This document shows, in pieces, positions 45,669-57,200 of a stretch of DNA of 64,000 nt. Both the position numbers and the translations under genes were made by a program. Positions within the stretch are counted from its first letter, which is position 1, and each line of letters starts with the position of its first letter. This stretch comes from Cocos nucifera (taxonomy: Eukaryota; Streptophyta; Magnoliopsida; Arecales; Arecaceae), in the NCBI GenBank assembly GCA_006176705.1, contig QRFJ01000507.1, forward strand, positions 124,001 to 188,000, read 5' to 3'. The notes beneath the pieces are model-generated. The model worked only from the letters and a program-made list of their open reading frames with translations, made no database searches and was not told the DNA's origin.

Positions 45669-48600
45669 ATGTCTGCATCCAACCCACTAGTACGAATCCT
45701 GGATACCCATAGATCGATCGGATCTAATTACAAGGATTGGCTCCGAAACTTTAAAATTATTTTAGGTTCAGAAAAGTTAACTCATGTATTAGACCAGGAC
45801 CCTCCCATCTTACTAGCTCGTTCATCTGCTGAACAGAGAGCGTCTCTAGAAAAGTGGTCGGATGAAGATAATAAGGCCAGATATTACATGTTGGGCTCAA
45901 TGTCTGATGAGCTTCAGTGCTAATATGAAGATATTAGGACTGCCCACCAAATGTTGGCTCACCTATAAGAGATGTTTGGTGAACAGAGTCGCGCAGCCAA
46001 GTATCAAATCACTAAATGATTTTTCAAGGCTAAAATGTGTGATGGACAGTCAGTCCAAGATCATTATCTGATGATGATCAAGGACTTGGAAGAGCTTGAG
46101 AAGCTCAGAGTAAAGTTGGACTTAGATTTGCAGAATGATATAATTCTATAATTCTTGACTGATGCATATAGGCAGTTCATCATGAACTACCATATGCATA
46201 AACTTTAAAATTTCCTGATCGAACTTATGAACATGCTGGTTACCGCTGAGATTTCTATGAAAGGTTCTAAAGGCTCAGTGTTTGCTATGGAATAGACTTC
46301 TTCCAAGAGAAAGTCTTTTGGAAAGAAGAAGAAGTCTGTGAAAATGCAGAAGGTGGAAGAAGGAAAGAAGAAAAAGGCAGAGCTGAAAAAAAAGACCGCT
46401 GACAAAGGAAAGTATTTTCATTGCAACAATGACGGCCACTGAAAGCGAAACTGCCCTACTTTCCTGGCCACCCTGAAGAATAAGGAGGCAGGTCCTTCTG
46501 AGGGTATGCTCGTTATTGAGTCTAATCTTACGATTTCTTCTGCATTAGTTGGATGCTTGACTCTGGTTCTAGTGCTCATTTGTGCACTTCCATGTAGGGT
46601 CTTGAGGATAGCAGGAGGCTGAGGGATGGTGAGATGATCCTGCACATCGAAAATGGAGCAAGAGTTTCTACCATAGCCGTAGGAACATACCCTCTTCGAC
46701 TACCATCTGGTTTAGACTTAGTTTTAAAAGACTGTTATTATGTGCCTGCAGCAAGCAGGAATTTGATTTCTATTTTATGCCTAGCACTAGAAAGCTATAT
46801 AATTAGTTTTCTTAAGGACCATTGTAACATTCTTTATGAAAGAAATAAAATTACAAGTGATTTTCTTATTAACGGTCTTTACCAGTTACATATTGATGTA
46901 TCTATTTTTTAATATCGAGCAAAATGTGAATACCATGAAACAACCTAGGGATAGTCCAAACAATAGGTATCTATAGCACCTAGGACTAGGTCATATAGCA
47001 GAAGATAAGGTTAACAAATTGGAGAAAACCACGCTATTGAGTCTGTTGACTTCCGAGTCATATCCAATTTGTGAATCTTGTCTTCATGGCAAAATGACTA
47101 AGCTTCCTTTTGTAGGACATGGGGAAAGGGCCATGGATCTTCTTGCCCTAATACATACTGATGTGTGTGGCCCATTTGATGTGCCAGCTAGAGATAACTT
47201 TATCTACTTCATAACCTTTACTGATGATTTATCTAGGTATGGATATGTGTATCTTATGAGACATAAGTCTGAAGCTTTCGAAAGGTTCAAAGAATTCAGA
47301 CATGAAGTAGAAAAGCAAACTGAAAAATCCATCAAGGTTCTTTGATCAGATCGAGGAGGTGAATACCTTAGTCGAGAATTTCTGGACTATCTCAAGGAAA
47401 ATGGCATAGTCTCTCGATGGACTCCACCTGGAACACAACTCAACGCGATCTCAGAACGGAGGAACCAGATTCTATTAGATATGGTCCAATCTAGATGAGC
47501 TTCATAGACCTTCCTAATTTTTTTTGAGGATACTGTTTGTTGACTGCAATATACTTACTGAATAGGTTCCTTCTAAAATTATTTCTACCATACCGTATGA
47601 GATATGACATGGCAAGAAACCAAGTTTGAGTCATCTCAAAATTTGGGGTTGTTCGGCTCATGTCAAAAGACAACAAGCGGACAAGTTAGACTTTAGGTCC
47701 TTTAGAGCTCGATTTATAGGATATCCTAAAGAGTCATTAGAATATTATTTTTACGTTCCAGAAGATCACAATATGATTGTGAGTCAATATGCCATATTTC
47801 TTGAAAAATAGTTTATTCAAGATAGCGGCATTGGAAAGCAGATCAAGCTCGATGAGAAAGTCTCATAAGAGCAATGAGTTAAGGACTAAATAGAACCAAA
47901 TCAGGTTAAGCCAATTCAATCACTACCTCCTCCACCTCGTAGATCGAAAAGAGTTTTTCGTCCCTCTGAGAGGTACTTAGGTACTATTTCAGAGGAAGTA
48001 GAGGAAATATTACTCGTAGGTAATAGGGTTCATGGTGATGATTCCAAAACCTACAATGAGACGATATCAGATATCGACTCCAAGAAATGGTTAGAGGTAA
48101 TAAAGTCAAAAATTGACTCAATGTACTCAAATCAAGTTTGGACCTTAGAGATCCATCAGAAGGTATAGTACCTATTGGGTGTAAGTGGATCTATAAGAGA
48201 AAGATTGATGCAGATGGAATGTGGAGACATTCAAAGCTAGATTAGTGGTAAAAGATTAAAGTCAACATGAAGGCATTGACTATCAGGATACTTTTTTGCC
48301 AGTAGCTATGCTAAAATCTATTCGCATATTGTTTGCTGTTACAACCTATTTCGATTATGAAATATAGTAAATGGACATGAAAACGACATTCTTAAATAGA
48401 TATCTTGAGGAAGATATCTATATGGAATAACCGCTAGGTTTCACATCCAGTGATGATGATCACAAGGTATGCAAGTTGCAAAGATCCATATATGGACTTA
48501 AGCAAGCATTTCGAAGCTGAAATACTCATTTTAATGATGTGATCAAATTATTTGGTTTCATTAAGAACGAGGAGGAACCATGTGTCTTCAAAAAGGTCAG

Positions 48601-49603
48601 TGGAAGTGCTGTTGTCTTTCTCGTATTGTACGTGGATGATATCCTCCTTATTGGGAATGATATTCCCATGTTGACCATAGTTAAAATGTGGTTATCTAAA
48701 GAATTCTCCATGAAAGACCTAGGAGAAGCATCCTTTATTCTAGGAATTAAGGTCTATAGAGATAGACCGAATAGGATGCTAGAACTTTCACAGAAGATGT
48801 ACATAGAGAAAGTGCTAAAGAGGTTTAGCATGAAAAACTCTAAGACGAGTTTGGTACCCTACAGACATGGCATTTATCTTTCCAAGAAGATGTGTCCTAG
48901 CACACTTGAGGAAATAGAACGCATGAGCAAGATCCCTTATGCTTTAGCAATAGGGAGCCTCATGTATGCCATGTTATGTAGACGACCTGATATAGCCCAT
49001 GCTGTGAGTGTCACGAGCAGATATCAGTCGAATCTAGCTGAAGAACACTAGACTTCTGTGAAATATATCCTTAAGTACTTGAGAAGAACTAAGGATATAT
49101 TGTTGGTCTTTGGTAATGGAGAACTCCAAATCCAGGGGTATACAGACTCAAATTTTATATCCGATGTAGATGATCGAAAGTCGACATCTGAGAGTCTGTT
49201 TGTATGTAATGATGGTGCTATCAGTTGGAAGAGTTCCAAGTAGACAGTGATAACAGATTTTACCATGAAAGCAGAATACATCGCTACGTCAGAAGCAATG
49301 AAGGAGGCATTCTAGTATAAGAAGTTTGCCGCAGAGATCGGAGTGATGCCATCAGATGCCATTCCTCTATACTGCGACAATAATGATGCCATAGCCCTTG
49401 CTAAGGAGCCGAGGTCTCACTAGAAATCCAAGCGCATCGAGCGGCAATACCACCTCATCCGTGATTACCTCAAAAAAGGTTACGTCGAGGTCAAGAGAGT
49501 CGACTCCGCAGATAATGCGGCGGACCCACTTACAAAGCCATTAGGCAAGCAGAAGATCGAAGCCTACCTTGAGAATCTAGAACTTAGATTTGTAGCCAAT
49601 TGA
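45669..49603 (+). pseudogene. copia-2 gag-pol relic
   Basis: It begins MSASNPLVRILDTHR at 45669. Gag carries stops (for example at 45920 and 46270). A zinc knuckle reads CNNDGH with its first part FHC near 46420. Also visible are a protease-region relic near 46560, a GAG-pre-integrase relic near 46980-47090, integrase HTDVCGPF near 47158 and SDRGGEYLS near 47347, RT with YVDD near 48630, an RNase H relic with YCDNNDAIALA near 49370, and an end VAN-TGA at 49601. Many Trp and Gln codons have become stops, consistent with C-to-T decay of methylated DNA. It is not translatable as a whole. Confidence 0.88.
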
Positions 49604-49623
49604 CTTTAGGTCAAATAGGAGTT

Positions 49624-51905
49624 CGTTAGATATGTGTGCCCTAGAAGCCAGAATTGGCTAACACTTGTAATACATATATAGGGGCAAAATTATAATTTTG
49701 ATTATAAATAATAAAATGAATTATTTTCTATCATAAATATGTATTTAGTGTCTGTGATATATTTTTGAGTTAATGATAATGATAATTCTTATTTTTAAGA
49801 GTTGAAAATTTAAGATAAGAATTTTCATTATTAACTCATAAAATGCTCCTGACCGTAGGATCATCATGAGGATGGTGATTGATCCGAAAGATTGGTGTAT
49901 AATTGCTTCTTTATAGTAGATGAGTCTTGAGTCTACAGTGTAGAGATATCAGAGCGATAGTACAGATACTCGTTAGCGAACGAGGGCACTGAGCGTTACC
50001 ATCTCGAGCAGTCATAAGGAAGTCTACCTTCTCATCGATGACTGACTCGAAGCTGTAGTGGTGTATCTAGTTCTTTGATCTGAGGTGCATCGACAGTTCA
50101 CCTTGAGGATCTTATAGTTTGACTATACCATGACTCGATCTCCTAGCCATTCGGAATTCTGAGGTGTATGTTGGCTATAGCATGTTCATTGTAGAAATTG
50201 GATTGCACCAAGAGGGAATCTATCTACCTCGATGGATAAGGAGCAATCCTATGATGATCATGAGAATCAAGTTCATAAGCCCATGGCCATGGTAGAGTGA
50301 AATAATAGAAAGAGTTTCTATTAAGGTTTTCACATCGGACTTGAATCGAATGGTTAAATCATATGATGAAAATTAGGGTTTGATGAGTTCACTTTAACCC
50401 TAATCTGATTGGGGCTCAAGATAGAAGAACTTAATCACACAAGTAGCTGCACCGAGAGGTTTATTTTTAGTTTTGATGGGTTGCCATCATATACTGCTAA
50501 GTGTCACTGATGGATTTTGGGAGCAATTAGAATGATTTAGATGATCGATCATTTTAGTTGTCTGAATCAGAAAAATTCTGATCCATCGGAAGATGTTTCG
50601 ATGATATCGATGATAGAGATCACGACATATCCCATTACTATATAGAACTGAACCTAACTGGATCACACAAATAAAGGTTTGGATCTGGATATCATCAATT
50701 GGACTAACCCAGTTTAATTGATTTGAATTAGATTCAAATAGGTTCAAGAAAATCGTGCTAGCACACGATTGAGCCTAACGTTCTCCTTCTACTATCATTA
50801 AAAGTTGTCTCGACTGAGCCAAATGTGTTTGTGCTCGCTCAGGTACCTTTACTTGGTATGATTGGAGCTTGTCCAGGTCAGAAAAGGATTGTCTTAATTT
50901 ATAAGATAAATTTGAGACAACACCTGCCATTTTTCATTACCTGCTAATTCTTGTCTATGACTTTGGTCAAACGTTGACCTTTGACACTTAGACATCTGCC
51001 CATGTGTCATGCACCTATAGAAAAGTAGATAAGGGCTTGTCCCCTTACTAGAAAATGAAAAGGAGGGGGCGCACACCTAGGGAGGCGTGCGCCTATGGAT
51101 AGGGACGCTTGGAGTTCCATACGGATGGGACTCCAGGTTGCTTCTTAGATTCTACTTAGGTGGCGCCTAGGAATAGACTTTGATCAGTCTTAGGCGCCAT
51201 CTAAGGATGAATTAAGGGGGCTCTCATCTGATTGGTCTGGTGATGTCATCCCATCAATCAAATTTAGATCTGATTGCATGAAGTAACGTGATTGGTCGGG
51301 ATGATGTGGCACTGCATGGCATAGTATGATCTATATAAATCCTATCTGCGCCTAACTTTCAGAGAGTTTTCTCTTAGCCCATGCCCCAAGGCTGCCCCTC
51401 TCCCTCCTCTATACCATCTTCTAGTCCTCTCTCTCTTCTCCATGCCCAAGAAAATTTGGGCTCCAGTTTGGTGCGATCCAGGCAAGAGAAAGCTGACGAG
51501 AAAGGAAGAAGGCAGCACTGCTGCAGAGACGACTGCAGATCTTTGAAAGAAGTTTTGAAGATCCTCCAAATCAGATCCAGATCTGATATTTGAAGAGATG
51601 ATAAAAAAGGAGAAGATCTCTAGATCCAGTCCAAGTGGATATTGGTAGAGGCCAGGCATTTGCATGGCTAGATTTAGAATCTTAGGCAATCAGTAGGATT
51701 ATCACAGGGTAATCCGATTACCCAACAACAAGGTATAAAATTAAATCAGATTTATTTTTTTTTAATTTTATTTTATTAGATCTATAAAATCAGATTTGAA
51801 ATATCTTAGATCTGATCTGGATTCAAAAGAATTTTTTTTAAATATCTTTTTTGATCCAATCAGATCTGAACGAACCTAATCCGAGAAATCGGGATTGCCC
51901 CTTCA
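49624..51905 (+). repeat. copia-2 3' LTR (2282 bp)
   Basis: It starts CGTTAGATATGTGTGCC (first base mutated from T) and ends CCTTCA at 51905. It pairs with 41465-43791. Its last 188 bases (51718-51905) are repeated exactly after the N gap (61117-61304). Confidence 0.88.
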
Positions 51906-52036
51906 CTGGGATGGTTGCTTAGCACCACAATACCCTTTTATATGCAGCTCCATGAGGTGGCTGGATCCTTGCATCATCAAAATGAGTCTTTTTTATCACA
52001 TCTTGTGTCTTGGCTATAGCTACTAGAAAAGATATG
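51906..52036 (-). pseudogene. Inverted fragment of the LRR gene tail next to the CACTA end
   Basis: The minus strand matches 18680-18805 and 30953-31085 (CTGGGATGGTTGCTTAGCA on +). It ends at the same base (GATATG) where the left CACTA copy meets this gene tail at 18680. The segment was therefore duplicated together with its CACTA insertion. Confidence 0.75.
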
Positions 52037-52065
52037 CATTCCTACAAAAAAGGCCTATGATAGTG

Positions 52066-52290
52066 CATATTATGGCAGCGGTTACAAGAAACCGCTGCCA
52101 TAGGTTGACCTATGACAGCGGTTCATTATAACCTATGATAGCGGTTCATTATAACCACTGCCATAGGTCCGACCTATCATAGTGGTTAGTGAAACTGCTG
52201 CCATAAGTTTAACCTATAGTAGCGATTAGTAGGAACCACTGCTATAAGGTTATTTAAGGCAGCGGTTAATTATAACCGCTGCTATATATT
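52066..52290 (+). repeat. CACTA 5' subterminal self-complementary repeats
   Basis: Units such as TATGGCAGCGGTTACAAG / AACCGCTGCCATA repeat about six times, each forming a potential hairpin of about 14 bp stem. They are the likely transposase-binding array of the element. Confidence 0.85.
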
Positions 52291-52302
52291 TTTTTCTTTA
52301 AA

Positions 52303-53253
52303 TATTATATAATTTTAAAATTTAATGTCCATCTTCATCATTCATTATCTAAATAATTATCATTAGAGTATCATCGTAAAAGATCGCCTCGATTCGATGG
52401 CCCTAACTTCATCGATCAGAAAAATTCGATTTCGACGACCACGAACAATGATGGATGATCTGATAGATGGAGACCTCCGATGGATTCAAAAATCTGCAAC
52501 GATGATCTCGATGATGTTTGTAGTATACTATCAAAGTTTTACTTCAATCGAATATCTTTATTTTGGTCAATTTAGTATAGGTTAGTTTCGGCCGTTGAAT
52601 AATAAACGAGTAATCAAAGGATCAAACAGTGTTCGATTATGAGATAATTTTTTTTATAAATAATCTTGGCTATTAATTTAATCATTTTTTATGGTGGTGA
52701 TTATAAAATTCAACTTGTGAGATGAAGAACGATCTAAAACTATATGTCTTTCGATAATCATTTTGAAACTTCACTAGTTATTATGCTCGTTCTTTTGCAA
52801 TATCTGCTTAACATGAATAGTTTATATGAAAATGATTTGAATTTTACTATCATCGCCGTATAAAATATTTAAAATTATAATAAAAATTATTTAACTAAAA
52901 AATTATCTCATCATCGAATGCCATTTAACCCTTTGATCGCTTATTTCTAATTTAACGATCGAAATCATTCCATACTAAATTGACCATGATAACAATAATC
53001 GATTGAAGTAAAACTTTGATAGTATGCTACAAACATCATCGAGATTATTATTGCAGATTTTTGGATCTATCGAAAGTCTTCATCTATCATATCATTGCAT
53101 CATCGTTCGTGATCGTCGAAATCAAATTTTTCTGATCGATGAAGCTAGGGCCATCGGATCGAGGCAACTTTTTGCGACGATACTCTAATGATAATTATTT
53201 AGATAATGAACAGTGAAGATGGACATTAAATTTTAAAATTATATAATATTTAA
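52303..53253. repeat. Long inverted repeat (foldback) in CACTA
   Basis: The arms are about 52303-52655 and 52895-53253. The left arm includes GATCGCCTCGATTCGATGG at 52382; the right arm has its near-complement at about 53148-53166. The loop is about 240 bp. The same structure lies at 17452-18405 and 61702-62665. Confidence 0.87.
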
Positions 53254-53267
53254 AAAAATTATTTTCA

Positions 53268-53345
53268 ATCTACGACAGCGGTTATCAAAAACCGCCGCTA
53301 TAGATCTATGGCAGTGGTTCGATAACCACTACCGTAGGTTAGGTT
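53268..53345 (+). repeat. Second block of CACTA subterminal repeats
   Basis: Two hairpin-type units (CTACGACAGCGGTTATC and CTATGGCAGTGGTTCG with complements) lie on the inner side of the foldback. The repeats therefore bracket it. Confidence 0.8.
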
Positions 53346-53399
53346 AAAAATTTCTAAATTTTTCATGCTTTTCTTTCATGCGTGCTCGATCTCTCTCTC

Positions 53400-53990
53400 T
53401 CTCTGTCTCTCCCCCTCCTCTCCATCGTTGGTGAGGCTTCTTCCCCCCCGATCGGCGCCGCCCCTCCTTCCCCTTCGGTCGGCGCCGCCCCTCCTTCCCC
53501 CTCCCCCTCTGGCCCCCTATCCTCGGCTGGCCCTCCCCGCCACCCGCCATCCGGCCCCCCGACCCCCCACCCTTCCCCCGACCGCCCCTTCTTCCCCCTA
53601 TCCTCGGTCGCTCCTCCCCACCACCCACCACCCCCCACTTGGCCCCCCTCCTCCGACTGCCCCTCCCCTCCCTCCCCCCCTCGCCCCTCCCCGCCTGCCA
53701 CCCCCCAACCCCCATCCCCGCCGCCCCTTGCCCTACCCTACCCCCCACACTCCCCCTTTCGATCGCCGATCCTCTCGTCACTGTGCCTCCCGGGCCTCCT
53801 CGTCACTGTGCCCCCTCCCCTGGCCCCCCATCCCTGCCGCTCTCTCTCTTTCTCTCTCTTCTCTATCTCACTATCTTGCTTTTATTTCGCAGGTTACCTC
53901 TAGTGCCATCGTCCTCCTCTAGCATCATCGTCGGCGACCCTCGGAGCTTTCGGTGCGACCCGCTCTCTATAGCCGCATAGGTATAATTTT
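53400..53990 (+). other. C-rich leader of the CACTA element
   Basis: It is almost pure C/T/G-poor sequence with long C runs. It ends with a CT-rich tract and an acceptor-like TTTATTTCGCAG at 53881-53892, then a short stretch and GT at about 53981. It could be a 5' non-coding exon. Open frames on both strands here are low-complexity artefacts. Confidence 0.5.
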
Positions 53991-54169
53991 TTTAAAATTT
54001 TATAGTATTATTTATTAATCATATATATTTATAATAATTTATAAAATATTTATAATAAATATTATAAATATTTATTATAAATATTATAATTATCTGCATG
54101 CCATAGTTTTTGGGCCGTGCCGTGGCGGTAGCCTTGGGCTGTGCCATGTCGGTGGCTGTGGACTAGATC

Positions 54170-54360
54170 TATCAATGGATTGGGTTCGGATCGAAATCTG
54201 GATATTCAGATCTGGATCCTAATTTTAATTACTGGTATCGAATCCAAATCCAAATATTCCGATGGGTCTGTACTTGAAGTACCAGACTCGGATCCTAATG
54301 GATCCCCAGATCCGAATGGATCTGTACTTGAAGTACCAGAATCCTAATGGATCGGCTGGA
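54170..54360 (+). repeat. Repeats around the palindrome GTACTTGAAGTAC
   Basis: Two copies occur at about 54267 and 54324, each within a GGGTCTGTACTTGAAGTACC/GGATCTGTACTTGAAGTACC context with nearby GGATCCTAATGGATC. Also found at 63806 and 63885, and once in reverse near 16477. Confidence 0.65.
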
Positions 54361-54997
54361 CCCGATTTTGGGATCCAAAACTAAGAAAACGAAGAGACTG
54401 AGAGGGAGATCCGACAGATTGAGAGAGGGAGGGCCGGTCGCTCGCCGACCATCGGCAAGGGAGATCGAGAGGGAGAGGAAGGGAGGGAGGGAGGGGGTCC
54501 AGCCTCATCCGCCGTCGACGAGGGAGATCGAGAGAGGAAGAGAGAGGAAGAAAGGGATCCAACCTCGCCGCCATCATTGGGAGGAGAGGGGTCCGGCCTC
54601 ACCGACATCACTGGGAGGAAGATGGGATGTCGGCCTTGCCGGCTTCTGAGCGAATAGAATTTGATATGTCTCTCTAAGGTTCCAACTTTAAGCCCTAAGG
54701 TGCCACCATCATCTACTTTGTTCTTCTTTCAGGTTTCTGGATTAACACCAAGGTTCGTGCAAGAGATCGGATCTACGACTGTTGCTCATCCTTAATTATT
54801 TATGAATGTAATTCATGTTGTAGAATTTATTGCATAACATTTTCTTGGATGTTTATATCTTGTTGCTTTTGTTTATTGCATTGCATAACGATAGACCCAT
54901 CAATTTAGTACATATTAGAGACTATTTATTGATGCTATACTAATATTATTGTTCAACATATATTGATTAATGTTCATTATTAACGTTGTAGGTCACG

Positions 54998-56640
54998 ATG
55001 GCACCGAAATGCCATCTAGCTTTCACCCCTGCCCCTCGGTGGGTTACGCGCAGTTCAGCATCCGAGGAGCAGTCGGAGCATACTCCATCCACCTCGGCAT
55101 CGACTGCTCAGGAACCTCCACCGTCGGCATCTACTCCACCGATGGCATCTACTCCATCCGACATCTGACAGCTGAGCCTCTACCATCGCCCATATCTGAG
55201 ACACATGCTACTACGCAGGCATCTGAGTGTACGTTTTTATTATATTAGCATAACTTTATTTTTTATATAGTATTTGTATACTTATATATTTGCATAACAT
55301 GTATTTGCATTGCAGGTGCATCATCCAGTCGGATATTTCATGGTCCCACACGTATGGCACACGTGTGGAACCGCCAGCATCAGGTGATGGTCTATTACGA
55401 TGCGGAGGAGGTCGGTAGGGGAGACCGCATGGGAGATGCATTCCTTTTTTGGAGTGCTTGTGAGGCGGTCGGACATCATTCCCGTAGAGCCCAGAGACTG
55501 GCGTTTGATGGATGCTGCCATCAGAGGATCGGGTATGGGAAGGAGATATGGGTAAGTACGTGCATCTTAGTTATATTTATGCATTTTATATGTTTACACT
55601 ATATATGTTTGATTAGAATAATTTTGTAACTGATTTTTGATAACTTTGTGTAGAGGAGGTACGACTTTTCCTCGATCATGAGAGGGCTCGAGATGCCCGA
55701 CTGAAGAAAGATCGGAGAGTTGTACCGGGGTTACAAGATCAAGCTCCATAGAGGATGGCTCGAGCACCGATGAGACACTCCGAGGAGCTTGTTCCTTTGG
55801 ATACAGGACTGTCCTTCCGAGTCAGTGGGAGAGGATGGTTAGACACTGGAGGAGCCAGGAGTTCGAGATAAAATTTCTAACTTTTGAAATTTTTTAATAT
55901 GCTTAAAATTTTATTTAAATATTTTTTAAATATTTATTATTTATTTGAATACTTGTTAGGCTATCCTTCCATCAGAACTGGGAAGAATCGTGCAGCCCAG
56001 GAGTATACGCACACTCTAGGCCGTGAGTCTATGGCCAGTCATATGCATAGAGAGGTAATTAATTCTAAATCTTACTAGATAAATTAAATTCATATTTTTT
56101 ATCATCTTTTTGATAAATTTATTCTTTGTTATAGCTGATGAGAGATGGAGTGATGCCCAGCCATAGCGAGATCTTTCGATCCAACCGCACACACGGACAA
56201 GATGGGCAGGCCGATGAACGCCGCGATCGAACATATTTTTGTAAGTATTAAATTAATATTAATATATATAATTAGTATTATAATATTTTTTATAAAATTT
56301 TATTTTAATTTTAATTAAGGATCAGTTAGATGTGGCTTGCAGCGAGGGCTGAGCACCTCTGGGCCATATCAGGCTGTACTCACGATCTGGTGAGCTAGGA
56401 TCGTAGGTGAGAGCTACTTCGTCCTCATAGACTTTCAATATCGTCAGCTTGGGAGGAGCTTGAGGAGGCGTTGGGCATGGCGAATCATGCTGCACGGTGG
56501 ACAGATGGGCTGAGAGCGCGCATCTCATTGAGGGCATCGTGAGAGACATGATGTCATCTCAGCACGTATTTTGGAGTCAGCGACTTCGAGGATATGTTGG
56601 CCGCATTTCAGCTTTAACTCTAGCTCCGCTCCACTTGGCT
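54998..56640 (+). pseudogene. CACTA transposase gene (Ptta/En/Spm, Transposase_24-like)
   Basis: Probable exons are 54998-55225 (MAPKCHLAF, Ser/Thr/Pro-rich), 55317-55552 (VEPRDWRLMDAAIR...), 55654-about 55880 (RYDF...WIQDCPSES; MVRHWRSQEFE in another frame), about 55955-56053 (RTGKNRAAQEYTHTLGRESMASHMHRE), 56136-56238 (LMRDGVMPSHSEIFRSNRTHGQDGQ) and a further exon from about 56320. The NR..QEYTHT.GRES and G..PSHSEIF motifs fit the plant Ptta/En/Spm transposase domain that acts with CACTA ends. A frameshift near 55830 and stops (55405, 55702) suggest it is inactive. Exon borders are inferred from AT-rich gaps with GT/AG. Confidence 0.7.
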
Positions 56641-56839
56641 CTCCGTGACTAATGACGATGATGTAGATTTAGGAGACTTTTTGATGATTTTTATTTTTTA
56701 AAAAATATTATAATAATTTTTTGTAATAAAATTTAGCATTTTAGAATAATTTTTATGTTTATTATATTTTTTATTGTCATATATCTATATTTATCAGATA
56801 AAATATATAAAAAATAAATTTTTTTTTTAATTATTCAAG

Positions 56840-57200
56840 ATCTACGACAGCGATTTTAATCCCCAACTGTTCATATCCAAATTGCCCAAATTTCACGCAT
56901 AGATTTCTGATGCAAACGATACCGACCACTACTTAGCCTATGACAGTGGTTTAAAAAAATCGCTGTTTAGATTAACTATGATAGCTGTTACTAACCACTG
57001 CTATAGATCGATCTATTGCAGCGATTTATAAACAACTGCAATAGACTATCTATGGCAGTGGTTTAAACCATCACTGTAACAATCCTTACCATAGAGCTAC
57101 GACGACGGTCGCAATAGCAGCGGTTAGAAAATTACTGCCATAGCCTATAGCAGCGATTTTTTGGGCTACGGTAGTGGTTCGACCCTTTTTTGTAGTAGTG
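56840..57200 (+). repeat. CACTA 3' subterminal repeats and terminus
   Basis: Diverged GCAGCGGTT-type units (for example CTATGGCAGTGGTTTAAACC at 57049) end in TTTTTTGTAGTAGTG at 57186-57200. Confidence 0.82.

Larger units (their letters stand above)
41465..51905 (+). mobile_element. Ty1-copia LTR retrotransposon copia-2 (degenerate), about 10.4 kb
   Basis: LTRs are 41465-43791 and 49624-51905. The primer site TGGTATTAGAGCC is at 43794-43806 and the gag-pol relic at 45669-49603. It is from the same family as copia-1 but carries many more stops. The 5 bases outside the LTRs differ (CGGGC on the left, CTGGG on the right). The two sides also lie in unrelated sequence: copia-3 gag on the left and an inverted NLR/LRR tail on the right. 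The original target duplication is therefore not preserved. Confidence 0.88.
52037..57200 (+). mobile_element. CACTA (En/Spm-type) transposon, nearly full length, 5.16 kb
   Basis: The left end CATTCCTACAAAAAAGG at 52037 is a two-mismatch version of the terminus. The right end at 57182-57200 is the complement of CACTACTACAAAAAAGG. In between, in order, are subterminal repeats 52066-52290, a foldback 52303-53253, a second repeat block 53268-53345, a C-rich leader 53400-53860, a spacer 54000-54950, transposase exons 54998-56640 and 3' subterminal repeats 56840-57181. The 3-base flanks differ (ATG left, TCA right), so at least one side has been rearranged. Confidence 0.88.

Noticed and set aside
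52066..52290. Regularly spaced short palindromic repeats, superficially CRISPR-like
   Set aside because: The units are unequal, carry no unique spacers and lie at a CACTA terminus in a plant genome; they are subterminal transposon repeats.
52397..52585. 62-codon open frame identical at 61796-61984
   Set aside because: It lies in the foldback arm of the CACTA element, and the identity reflects the duplicated block, not protein conservation.
53344..53922. Long Pro-rich and Gly-rich open frames on both strands (also 16715-17456 and 62862-63446)
   Set aside because: The frames overlap on opposite strands and result from C/G-rich low complexity; no domain is visible and they differ between copies.
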